Shown here: one piece after another, positions 17,898 through 25,328 of the stretch
Numbering within the stretch: the first letter of the stretch is position 1
Layout: each line of letters starts with the position of its first letter
NCBI GenBank assembly: GCA_963770485.1
Contig: CAVYPX010000014.1
Location: 1-64,000, forward strand
Reading direction: 5' to 3'
DNA length: 64,000 nucleotides
Source of the DNA: CAVVEC01 sp963770485
GTDB taxonomy: Bacteria; Acidobacteriota; Terriglobia; Terriglobales; Acidobacteriaceae
Made by a program: the position numbers and the translations under genes
Notes under the pieces: generated by a model
Told to the model about the DNA's origin: nothing
Seen by the model: only the letters and a program-made list of their open reading frames with translations
Database searches by the model: none

Positions 17898-19223
17898 TTA
17901 TTTTGGTTCCTGATTTTCCGGCTCTTCCGCTTGGCTGGCATGGTTTGACACGTTCATGCTGCGCAGCACGTCATTGGCGAAGAAAAACTTCCCGTCCGCC
18001 GGCACCATCATGATCTGCAGCTTGTCCGAGAGCCGTTCCGCCACGATCTTATTAATCAGCAGCGGATTCTGTTTCAGGATCGCGCCTTCGCTCTGCATTC
18101 GTTCAGCATCCGCCGCCGCGGTTACACGGATGCGGTCGGCTTCGGCCTGAGTCAGCAATTTGCGCCGTTCCATCTCCGCTTTGCTGTCGATCACCTTGGC
18201 CTCAGCCTGGGCTTCGGCATTCTTTACCGTGGTTTCTTTCCGAGCTTCCGCTTCCAGCTTCGATTGCTCAATCTGCTTCTGTTTCAGAGGCAACGTGTAC
18301 TGCATCGCATCGGCCTCGCCTTTCGCCTGCAGCACCCGCACTTGCGCCTCGCCCTCGGCTTGCTTCACCTGCTGAGCTTTCGTTGCCTCCGCCTCAAGTT
18401 CCGAAATTCTCACTTGCTTGGCCTGGATTTCAGTCTGCACGCCCATCTGATCGTTCTCCTGCTCCTTGAGCAACAAGCTCTCCAGCCCTTTCGCGTATTC
18501 CGGCGGCAATTGGATATCGCGCAGCATCACTTCCTTCACAATGATTCCGTCCGTGGCCAATTTCTGCGTGATGACGTCGGAGGCGCGCTTGCGCACTTCT
18601 TCACGTTTCGTCGCAAACACATCGCGCACCGTGTAGTTCGGCACCAGTTCGCGCCAAGCGCTCGCCACGACTGCTGGCACGATCTCTTTTTCTACGGGTT
18701 GCGGCAAGTTGCTTTGAATGGAATCCAGCCGCTTGGGATCGAGCCGGTAGCGCACCGTAATCGCCAAGCCCAGGGTCAGTCCCTCCTTCGCCTGCACGTT
18801 GAGCGGCTCAGCCTTGGCCTTCGCGACCGTCTCGGCTTTGCCATCTTCCAACGCGCCTGTAGTAAACAACTGGTCGCGTGTGTCAAAGAGCGCCACGTTT
18901 TCGGCGAGCGGCGTTACAAAGTGCGCCCCCGGATAAAGCGTCCCTGGCAGCGTGCCGCTGGTCTGGCTCACGCGAACTCCCGCCATGCCGCTGGGCACCA
19001 CTACGATGCCCAGCGCCAACAGCATCGGTCCCCAAGCCAGCAACGCCAGCGCGAGCGCGCTCCGCCAGCGCACCTGCGGAACCGCCGGCAGCGGCCCCGG
19101 ACCGCCTGCTGCAACCGCTCCCCGGTATCGCATCTCAAGGTAAAGGTCATAGCCGAGAATTCCCGCGGCCACCGCCATCATTCCGATGCCGCCCCACATC
19201 AGCAAGTATTTCAGGAACAACAT
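17898..19223 (-). CDS. SPFH/band-7 (flotillin/prohibitin-like) membrane protein
   Basis: 441 residues. Two hydrophobic segments lie near the N-terminus (MWGGIGMMAVAAGILGYDLY and ALALLAWGPMLLALGIVVVP). The SPFH domain follows (about 85-260: GVRVSQTSGTLPGTLYPGAH, LAITVRYRLDPKRLD, VREEVRKR-type text, IIVKEVMLRDIQLPPEYAKG). A long Ala/Glu/Lys/Gln-rich coiled coil (about 265-385) precedes a short tail. Family members form large membrane rings that scaffold microdomains or modulate proteases. GGAGG lies 5 bases before the ATG. An 18-bp gap separates it from a 50-residue membrane-protein gene upstream, which suggests a pair. Confidence 0.9.
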   Translation of the reverse strand: MLFLKYLLMWGGIGMMAVAAGILGYDLYLEMRYRGAVAAGGPGPLPAVPQVRWRSALALALLAWGPMLLALGIVVVPSGMAGVRVSQTSGTLPGTLYPGAHFVTPLAENVALFDTRDQLFTTGALEDGKAETVAKAKAEPLNVQAKEGLTLGLAITVRYRLDPKRLDSIQSNLPQPVEKEIVPAVVASAWRELVPNYTVRDVFATKREEVRKRASDVITQKLATDGIIVKEVMLRDIQLPPEYAKGLESLLLKEQENDQMGVQTEIQAKQVRISELEAEATKAQQVKQAEGEAQVRVLQAKGEADAMQYTLPLKQKQIEQSKLEAEARKETTVKNAEAQAEAKVIDSKAEMERRKLLTQAEADRIRVTAAADAERMQSEGAILKQNPLLINKIVAERLSDKLQIMMVPADGKFFFANDVLRSMNVSNHASQAEEPENQEPK

Positions 19224-19241
19224 AGGTCCTCCTTCCGCGCC

Positions 19242-19394
19242 TTAGCGCTGCTGCCCGGATTTCACGCGTGTTGCCTGCCGGGCAAAAAGCGGGCAGAACA
19301 CTTTCCCGAAAATCCACTCTTCTACGAGAATGGCGATCGCCAGCGAGAAGGTCATCCCGGCGATCACTGAAATGAATGTCATCACGATTTGCAT
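19242..19394 (-). CDS. 50-residue single-span membrane protein upstream of SPFH
   Basis: A short gene read directly from the sequence: MQIVMTFISVIAGMTFSLAI, then AILVEEWIFGKVFCPLFARQ, then ATRVKSGQQR. It has one hydrophobic span and a basic C-terminus. The ribosome site GGGAGG lies 5 bases before the ATG, and the TAA is 18 bp before the start of the SPFH gene. The good ribosome site, membrane character and tight spacing support a real gene. It may be a small partner of the SPFH scaffold; no family is recognised. Confidence 0.65.
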   Translation of the reverse strand: MQIVMTFISVIAGMTFSLAIAILVEEWIFGKVFCPLFARQATRVKSGQQR

Positions 19395-19461
19395 TGCATC
19401 CTCCCGGCGCGCTGAGTCATCGGTCGCGGCAACAGAGTCCTAACCACAGCGTTCCAGCCAC

Positions 19462-19613
19462 CGACTTGTCATCCCGACCGGAACATTCGGCCTGTCATCC
19501 CGACCGGAACATTCGACCTGCCATCCCGACCGGAACACTCGACTTGTCATTCCGACCGGAACATTCGACCTGTCATCCCGACCGGAGCGAAGCGGAGTGG
19601 AGGGACCTGCTTT
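19462..19613. repeat. 26-bp tandem repeat ending in a dispersed palindromic repeat
   Basis: About 4.8 head-to-tail copies of a 26-bp unit containing GTCATCCCGACCGGAACATT (copies start at 19462, 19488, 19514, 19540 and 19566). The last copy runs into GGAGCGAAGCGGAGTGGAGG plus GACCTGC. The same ending recurs in reverse at 37403-37450 and inside dnaG near 23615-23685. Copies abut without unique spacers, so this is not a CRISPR array. Confidence 0.85.
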
Positions 19614-19830
19614 TCCTATCGCCGCGTTCGCCCGTGCGCTCACGCCAAACCCAATGGCAGGGCTGGGACCAAAGCATATGTCGCTGATTTTGGGTTGCTT
19701 ACTGGAATGACTTTACGGACGGATTGTGTTCCGTGAGAGACACTGTGTCTGGCTGGCTACGACTGAGATAACACGGATCTGGTTCTTGAGCTTAAGCGAC
19801 CAGGGGGGTGCCCCGCTCCTTGCGTTTTTT

Positions 19831-21013
19831 GAAGCTGTGAAAAAACCTTGTTGCTGCAGTCGTTGGGGCGGGTTGCGGAACGAGGTTGCATCGGGGATCA
19901 ATTGGGGATGGTTGAGACTGAGGCGTTGGAGAATGTCAGGGTTGGCCTGGCTAGGCGGTAGCGGATGCGGCCTGCAGTCGGCGTAAGCGAATCCATTGTT
20001 GGAAGTTGTAAGTGAGGCAGGCCCAGAGCATCTCGGTCTGCACTTGGCCAGGCCGCGCAGGTGGAACTGGCGCAGACCCAGTTTGCTTTTGATCCAGGCG
20101 TGGCAGAACTCGATCACCCGGCTGCGGCGGCGATACTGTTGCTGCGCTTGGGGCGTGGCCATCTTGCGGCGGAAGGCGATCATGGCCTCGGTCTCCACGG
20201 TGCGCAGCAGGCCGCGCCCACGATGCTGATTGCCGGGACAGCATTGCGGCTGCAGCGGACAGCTCTGACAATCCTGGGCCCGGGCTCGCGGCTTGTGCGG
20301 ACGCAGTTTTTGCAACTCGTCCAAAGCCTGCTCCAGCCGCTGTTGGCGCTCGCGTCGCGCCCGCCGCCGCGCTTGCTCTCCCCCGTCCGGATTGGCTTCC
20401 TGATCCGGTTCTCCCATCTCTCGCACCCGTCGCCGCGCCCGTTCTAAATGTTCCTCAATCCGCGCGGCCCCTTGAAAGCTGTCGTTCGCCGCCTGCGCCT
20501 TGATCTTGGTCCCATCCTGCACCACCTGCTCCAGCCGGATCAGACCTTCCGCGCTCAGCAGCCCCAACACTTGCGTGAACAACTCATCCAACTCGCTCCG
20601 GTACTCCACTCGAAAACTGGCCAGGGTGTGATAGTTCACCGCTTCGCACCCCGTCAGCCACTGCAATGCCGGCTCCCATTCGCAGCGCCGCGCCACTTCC
20701 CGCGCCGACCCAATCCCCTGACTGTAGGCATAAATCCACAAACTGATCAGCAGCCGCGGATCAAACGCCGGTCGCCCGCCTTCCTCGGCGCTGCACTCGA
20801 TGCCTTCATAGAAGCCGCTCAAATCCAAGCGTCCCACCAGTTCCCACATCGCCCGCGCCGGATGATCTTCCTCGATCAGTCGTTCCACGTCCACCGCCCG
20901 CCACAACATCTGTTCGCGATTGATCCTGCGCAGTAAAGGCTCGCCCATGCCCAGAGCTTACCCCGCTTTATTTTTCTGTCAATTGACTTCCTGGGTGGTT
21001 TTTTCACAGCTTC
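19831..21013. mobile_element. Decayed IS1182-like insertion sequence
   Basis: Bounded by an exact 17-bp inverted repeat: GAAGCTGTGAAAAAACC at 19831-19847 and its complement at 20997-21013. Similarity continues outward, with CTCCTTGC on the left and CCCCTTGC on the right (complement). The outer parts resemble the REP-type sequence at 37240-37280, so the true IS tips could lie some 25-30 bp further out. The only gene inside is a broken transposase. No target duplication was identified. Confidence 0.6.
19951..20948 (-). pseudogene. IS1182-family transposase, internally deleted and frameshifted
   Basis: The N-terminal part is clearly IS1182-like: LWRAVDVERLIEEDHPARAM, RPAFDPRLLISLWIYAYSQG, YHTLASFRV and VQDGTKIKAQAANDSFQG. 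After a coiled, basic segment (RQQRLEQALDELQKLRPHKP) the sequence jumps to AQDCQSCPLQPQCCPG, near the usual C-terminal part. About 150 residues that should hold the catalytic aspartates are therefore missing. Near 20055 the frame breaks: the expected ending (RGLAKVQTEMLWACLTYNFQ, QWIRLRRLQAASATA) is in another frame that stops at 19951, while the original frame reads on to 19713. The protein cannot be an active transposase. Confidence 0.85.
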
Positions 21014-21084
21014 GTTTTGTGCAAGGGGCGGGTACCGGTGCCGCGTGGAACCCAGCTCCCACTCCCTTAATCCAATGTGGCCCG

Positions 21085-21125
21085 CCGACCAGTGGGAAGG
21101 GCACGGCTTCCAGCCGTGCCAAGTC
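21085..21125. repeat. Dispersed hairpin repeat (GGCACGGCT type)
   Basis: GGGAAGGGCACGGCTTCCAG followed by CCGTGCC forms a short hairpin. Near-identical text in reverse occurs at 37157-37184 and a diverged copy at 34440-34470. This is one of several small intergenic repeat families in the window. Confidence 0.6.
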
Positions 21126-21221
21126 CAGCGAGACGCACAGCACACGGCCGCGCCAGCGCATGAGCCCTGACCAAGCCTAACAATTACGCGCGCCCTCCAT
21201 CCGCGCTAGAATTCCGTCTCA

Positions 21222-22868
21222 GTGAACAAAAATCAGCTCTATTACGGCGACAACCTCGTCGTCCTGCGCGAGCACATCAAGGACGAATCGGTCGATCTGA
21301 TCTACCTCGACCCGCCCTTCAACAGCCGCCAGGACTACAACGTGCTCTTCGCCGAGAAAAGCGGCGAGCGCTCTGCCTCGCAGATCATGGCCTTCGAGGA
21401 CACCTGGGAGTGGAACATGGACGCCGAACGCGCCTACGAGGAGATCGTCGAGCGCGGCGGCCGAGTCTCCGACGCCATGCGCGCCTTCCGCACTTTCCTC
21501 AGCCACAGCGACATGATGGCCTATCTGGCGATGATGGCCCCGCGCCTGATCGAACTACATCGCGTGCTCAAAGTCACCGGCTCAATCTATCTCCACTGCG
21601 ATCCGACGGCCAGCCATTATTTGAAGATGCTGATGGATGCGGTGTTCGGCCCAGAGCATTTTGTCAACGAAATCATTTGGCAGAGAACGTCCGCGCACAA
21701 CGACCCAAGCCGATATGGTCGAGTACATGACGCCATACTTTTCTATTCAAATGACGCACGACACACATGGAACACGGGTTTTGAAGAACCTGATGGCGCC
21801 TATTTTAAGTCCCACGATTTCGAGAAGGATACGGACGGAAGAGCCTATCGAAAACGCGATCTGACCGCTCCTGCACACGGCCGGGGTTCGGGACAGTACG
21901 AGTGGAGGGGCAAGTTTCCACCGAAGGGACGCATGTGGTCCTACACTAGGGAGAATATGGAGGCCCTCGAAAAGGAGGGGAGGATAGCCTACACAAAGAC
22001 TGGAATGCCCCGGTTGAAGATCTATGTTGAGCATCTCCAAGGCGTGCCCTATCAGGACGTCTGGTCAAATCCAGATCTCTGGCTTAATTCGGCAGCCTCC
22101 GAGAGGCTGGGCTATCCAACGCAAAAACCCGAGGCCCTGTTAGAACGCGTTGTCTCGTGCAGCAGCAACGAGGGCGACGTCGTCCTTGACCCCTTTTGCG
22201 GATGCGGCACCGCCATCTCCGTTGCCCAGCGCCTCAACCGCCGCTGGATTGGCATTGACATCACGCACGTCGCTATCGGTCTGATTAAGAAGCGACTGGA
22301 CGATGCTTTCGGCGAGAGCGTGCGCGATACATACGAAGTCATCGGTGAGCCAGTCGATCTATCAGGCGCCCAAAAACTCGCCCAGGACGATCCGTATCAA
22401 TTTCAGTGGTGGGCGCTCAGTCAGGTCCACGCGCGCCCGCTGGAAAAGAAGAAAGGCGCGGACCAGGGCATCGATGGGCGACTCTACTTCCACGATGAAC
22501 ACAAAAGCGGCAAAAGCAAGCAGATTATTTTTTCGGTCAAAGCCGGGCACGTGCAGGCCGCGTACGTCCGCGACCTGCGGGGCGTCATCGAGCGCGAGAA
22601 GGCCGAAATCGGCGTGCTCATCTCAATGGAGCCTCCAACCAAGCCCATGCTCAAAGAAGCTGCCGAAGCGGGCTTTTACCAGCCTCCGGGGCTTACCGAC
22701 AAGTATCCACGCTTGCAAGTTCTAAGCATTGCCGAGCTGCTGGCGGGCAAGAAGATCGAGTACCCGCGCCTGCTCGATGTGACGTTCAAGAAAGCGCCCA
22801 AGGCCCGCAAAGCCGCCGAAGAGCAAATCCTGCTCGGCACCGAGATCGAAGACGAAGGCCCATTCTAA
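21222..22868 (+). CDS. Beta-class DNA methyltransferase with a PD-(D/E)XK-like C-terminal domain
   Basis: 548 residues. Catalytic motif IV (DLIYLDPPFNS) is near the N-terminus and the AdoMet-binding motif (VVLDPFCGCGTAISVAQRL) near residue 322, an order that places it in the beta class of N4/N6 amino-methyltransferases (type III Mod-like). After the methylase fold a second domain (about 380-520) has KGADQGIDGRLYF and IIFSVKAGHVQAA, resembling an Mrr-type nuclease core with Asp and Lys in place but Ser where Glu/Gln is usual. It may be a fused restriction-modification enzyme or a methylase with a DNA-binding tail. The start is a GTG without a clear ribosome site. It lies between a dead IS and dnaG, suggesting acquisition. 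Specificity unknown. Confidence 0.85.
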   Translation: MNKNQLYYGDNLVVLREHIKDESVDLIYLDPPFNSRQDYNVLFAEKSGERSASQIMAFEDTWEWNMDAERAYEEIVERGGRVSDAMRAFRTFLSHSDMMAYLAMMAPRLIELHRVLKVTGSIYLHCDPTASHYLKMLMDAVFGPEHFVNEIIWQRTSAHNDPSRYGRVHDAILFYSNDARHTWNTGFEEPDGAYFKSHDFEKDTDGRAYRKRDLTAPAHGRGSGQYEWRGKFPPKGRMWSYTRENMEALEKEGRIAYTKTGMPRLKIYVEHLQGVPYQDVWSNPDLWLNSAASERLGYPTQKPEALLERVVSCSSNEGDVVLDPFCGCGTAISVAQRLNRRWIGIDITHVAIGLIKKRLDDAFGESVRDTYEVIGEPVDLSGAQKLAQDDPYQFQWWALSQVHARPLEKKKGADQGIDGRLYFHDEHKSGKSKQIIFSVKAGHVQAAYVRDLRGVIEREKAEIGVLISMEPPTKPMLKEAAEAGFYQPPGLTDKYPRLQVLSIAELLAGKKIEYPRLLDVTFKKAPKARKAAEEQILLGTEIEDEGPF

Positions 22869-22998
22869 ATTTCGTCCCTGTTTTCCTAAGGCAACAACAC
22901 CTATTCGCCGATATCCACATTTTTTCCGCAACTCGCCCGCCCTGCTATATTCCCTTCAGCCCCTCTCTGGCGCACAATTCCTGCGGATCACTCTGTCC

Positions 22999-25101
22999 AT
23001 GGCCAACCCCGGCGACTTCGCGTACACGGTCAAGCAGCAGGCCGACATCGTCCGTATCGTCGGCGAGTACGTCAAACTGAAAAAGGCCGGGGCGCAGAAC
23101 TACGCGGGGCTGTGTCCCTTCCACAACGAGAACACGCCATCTTTTTCCGTCCACGCCACGCGGCAGTTTTTTCACTGCTTCGGATGCGGCACTTCGGGCG
23201 ACATTTTCACCTTCGTTCAGAAGATCGAGAACATCACGTTCGCCGAATCCGTCAGGGCCGTAGCCCAGAAGCTGGGAATTCCCCTGCCGAAGGCCAGCTA
23301 CAGCAGCCCGGCCGAGGCCCAGGAAGCCAAGCTGCGCGGCGTGTTGCTCGAAATCCACGAGCGCGCCTGTGCTTTCTTTCAGGAATATCTCCGGCGGCCT
23401 GAAGGAGCGCGCGCCCGCGAATACCTGGCCGGACGCGGCCTGAACGACGAGATCATCAAAGCCTTTCATATCGGCTACGCGCCCGATTCCGGGTTCCTGC
23501 TGCGCGACCACTTGCGCGGAGAGTACGCCGAAGAGGCGCTGCGCGAGAGCGGGCTGTTCTCGTGGAAGCAGGAAGACGGGAGTCAGGGGTCAGGAGTCAG
23601 GAGTCAGCCAAACAGCAGGTCCCTCGACTCCACCGAACCGGTCGCGAGCGACCGTTCCGGCTCCGCTCGCGATGACAAGGGTACGGAGGAGGCTGGCAAG
23701 ACGACGGCTGCGAATCAGACAAAGCGAACGACGGACGACGAACGACCAACGACGGACGCTCAGCCGACGACCAACGACGAAGGACGAACGACGGAGGGCG
23801 AGCCAAGAGCCAACAGCCAACAGCCAAAGGCGGCTGTTTCCTCTATCTACTCCAAGTTCCGCAACCGGGTGATGTTTCCCATCGCCAACGAGACGGGGCG
23901 GGTGATCGCCTTCACTGGGCGTACGCTCTCGACCGACGAGAAGGCCGGTCCCAAGTATTTGAATTCGCCGGAAACGGGCATTTATTCCAAATCGCGCGTG
24001 CTGTTCAATCTCGACCAGGCCAAGGAAGCCATTCGCAAGCTGGATTACGCCATCCTGGTCGAGGGTCAAATGGACTGCATCTCGGTCTACGCCGCCGGCT
24101 TTCACAATGTGATTGCCAGTTCGGGTACTGCGTTCACCCAGCTCCAAGCCAGGTTGCTGGCACGCTTCAGCAAGAATGTTGTCGTCAATTTCGACCCGGA
24201 CACCGCCGGCGCCCGGGCCACCGAGCGCACCCTGGGTCTGCTGGTAGAAGAAGAGTTCCAGATCAAAGTGCTTACGTTGGAAGCGGGTTTCGATCCCGAT
24301 CTCTTCATTCGCCGCAAAGGGAAGGACGCCTACGCTGCGGCGCTCAAGAATTCGCAGCCATATTTTGCCTATCTGATCGAACGTGCGCGGGCCCAGTTTC
24401 CCGTGCGCAGCGCCGAAGGCAAGGTGAAGGCGGTGAATTATCTGCTGCCACACATTCAGCGGGTTCCCAGCCGCATCGTTCGCGATGAACTGACCCGCGA
24501 GATCGCGCAGAAGCTGGCTATCGATTCGGCCGTCCTGCGCCAGGAGTTGAAACATGCCGCAGCCAGCCGGTCCATCTCCATTTTGAAGGCGCCGGCAGAA
24601 GCGCAGGTCACGGATGCCGAACGTATCCTGATCCGGGCCCTCACTTCAGCCCGGGAAATGCAGCCGTCCGAGGAGCACCTCTCTTCCCGCGACGGCGCCG
24701 AAGAAGAATTCGATCCTGCGCGCCAGGCCCACTTCGCGCTCAAGAACGAGCGCCTTCACGCTGGTCTGGCGACCGAGTCGCTGATCGAAACCGTGCTGAC
24801 CGCACCAGAATCCGCCGACGTGATGGCGCTGGAGTTACCAGAAGCGGACCGTAATCTTCTGGCCGCAATCCTGATGAGGGACGACGAGGAGCTCACTGCA
24901 GATCGGCTGGAAGGCGCGGTCCGGGCGCTTCGGCGCATCCAGCTCCGGCACAAGCAGGAGCAAGTGCAGCGCGAGATCCAGGCCTGTGGCAAGCACGAAC
25001 CGGAGCGGCGGAATTCTCTGTTACGGGAGAAGGACCGGCTAAAGCGCGCATTGATGGACCCCGGCGTACCCGAAACTGGGTCGGCCCCTCCCGCCGCGTG
25101 A
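22999..25101 (+). CDS. dnaG: DNA primase DnaG with an in-frame repeat insertion
   Basis: 700 residues. The CHC2 zinc finger is at about residues 39-62 (CPFHNENTPSF, HCFGCGTSGD). The RNA polymerase core/TOPRIM region has FRNRVMFPIANETGRVIAF, FTGRTLSTDEKAGPKYLNSP, ILVEGQMDCISVYAAG and VVNFDPDTAGARATERTLG. A helical C-terminus binds the helicase. DnaG synthesises RNA primers on the lagging strand. Between the zinc domain and the core, residues about 195-280 are low-complexity, charged text (RTTDDERPTTDAQPTTNDEG) encoded by intergenic repeat DNA. Without it the length is about 614, close to usual. rpoD follows 227 bp downstream, a common order in the macromolecular synthesis cluster. Confidence 0.96.
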   Translation: MANPGDFAYTVKQQADIVRIVGEYVKLKKAGAQNYAGLCPFHNENTPSFSVHATRQFFHCFGCGTSGDIFTFVQKIENITFAESVRAVAQKLGIPLPKASYSSPAEAQEAKLRGVLLEIHERACAFFQEYLRRPEGARAREYLAGRGLNDEIIKAFHIGYAPDSGFLLRDHLRGEYAEEALRESGLFSWKQEDGSQGSGVRSQPNSRSLDSTEPVASDRSGSARDDKGTEEAGKTTAANQTKRTTDDERPTTDAQPTTNDEGRTTEGEPRANSQQPKAAVSSIYSKFRNRVMFPIANETGRVIAFTGRTLSTDEKAGPKYLNSPETGIYSKSRVLFNLDQAKEAIRKLDYAILVEGQMDCISVYAAGFHNVIASSGTAFTQLQARLLARFSKNVVVNFDPDTAGARATERTLGLLVEEEFQIKVLTLEAGFDPDLFIRRKGKDAYAAALKNSQPYFAYLIERARAQFPVRSAEGKVKAVNYLLPHIQRVPSRIVRDELTREIAQKLAIDSAVLRQELKHAAASRSISILKAPAEAQVTDAERILIRALTSAREMQPSEEHLSSRDGAEEEFDPARQAHFALKNERLHAGLATESLIETVLTAPESADVMALELPEADRNLLAAILMRDDEELTADRLEGAVRALRRIQLRHKQEQVQREIQACGKHEPERRNSLLREKDRLKRALMDPGVPETGSAPPAA
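23581..23838. repeat. Cluster of intergenic-type repeats inside dnaG
   Basis: 258 bp, a multiple of three. Part one is AGTCAGGGGTCAGGAGTCAG and more copies of the same 7-mer. Part two is, on the complementary strand, the GTCATCGCGAGCGGAGCCGG...GGAGTCGAGGGACCTGC repeat, matching 19571-19613 and 37403-37450. Part three is a run of ACGACGAACGACCAACGACG units that matches the intergenic runs at 42770-42800 and 59622-59652 in reverse. Confidence 0.85.
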
Positions 25102-25183
25102 TCCGGGGACAAGTTGAAACTTAACGGGCTGATTTAACATCTAAGTTATTAGCGGCGAGCGACATACGGCGGCGGCGGAATGT

Positions 25184-25229
25184 TTGTACTGGCAGGCGAC
25201 TCAATACCTGCCAGTTCTTGTGCTATACT
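25184..25229 (+). promoter_or_regulatory. Putative rpoD promoter with hairpin
   Basis: An extended -10 box, TGCTATACT (TG-n-TATACT, 25221-25229), lies 100 bp before the rpoD start. Upstream is a perfect hairpin at 25188-25215 (ACTGGCAGG, 10-base loop, CCTGCCAGT), which could be an operator or the end of the dnaG transcript. No well-spaced -35 box is seen, as is usual for extended -10 promoters. Confidence 0.5.
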
Positions 25230-25328
25230 CTGAAAGTTTGTGTCGGCGCTGATCCGCCATATCACGTTCCCACCGTTATTAACGACGATTCGACGTCCTT
25301 CCAGGGGACGACTTGAGGGTAATCCGTC

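Noticed and set aside
18264..19370. Plus-strand open frame (368 codons)
   Set aside because: Antisense to the SPFH gene; low-complexity His/Arg/Leu text caused by the coiled-coil codons of the real gene.
19462..19590. Possible CRISPR array
   Set aside because: The 26-bp units abut directly with no unique spacers, and no cas genes are near.
23590..24555. Minus-strand open frame in dnaG (321 codons)
   Set aside because: Antisense to the primase core and the repeat insertion; the plus-strand DnaG motifs are unambiguous.
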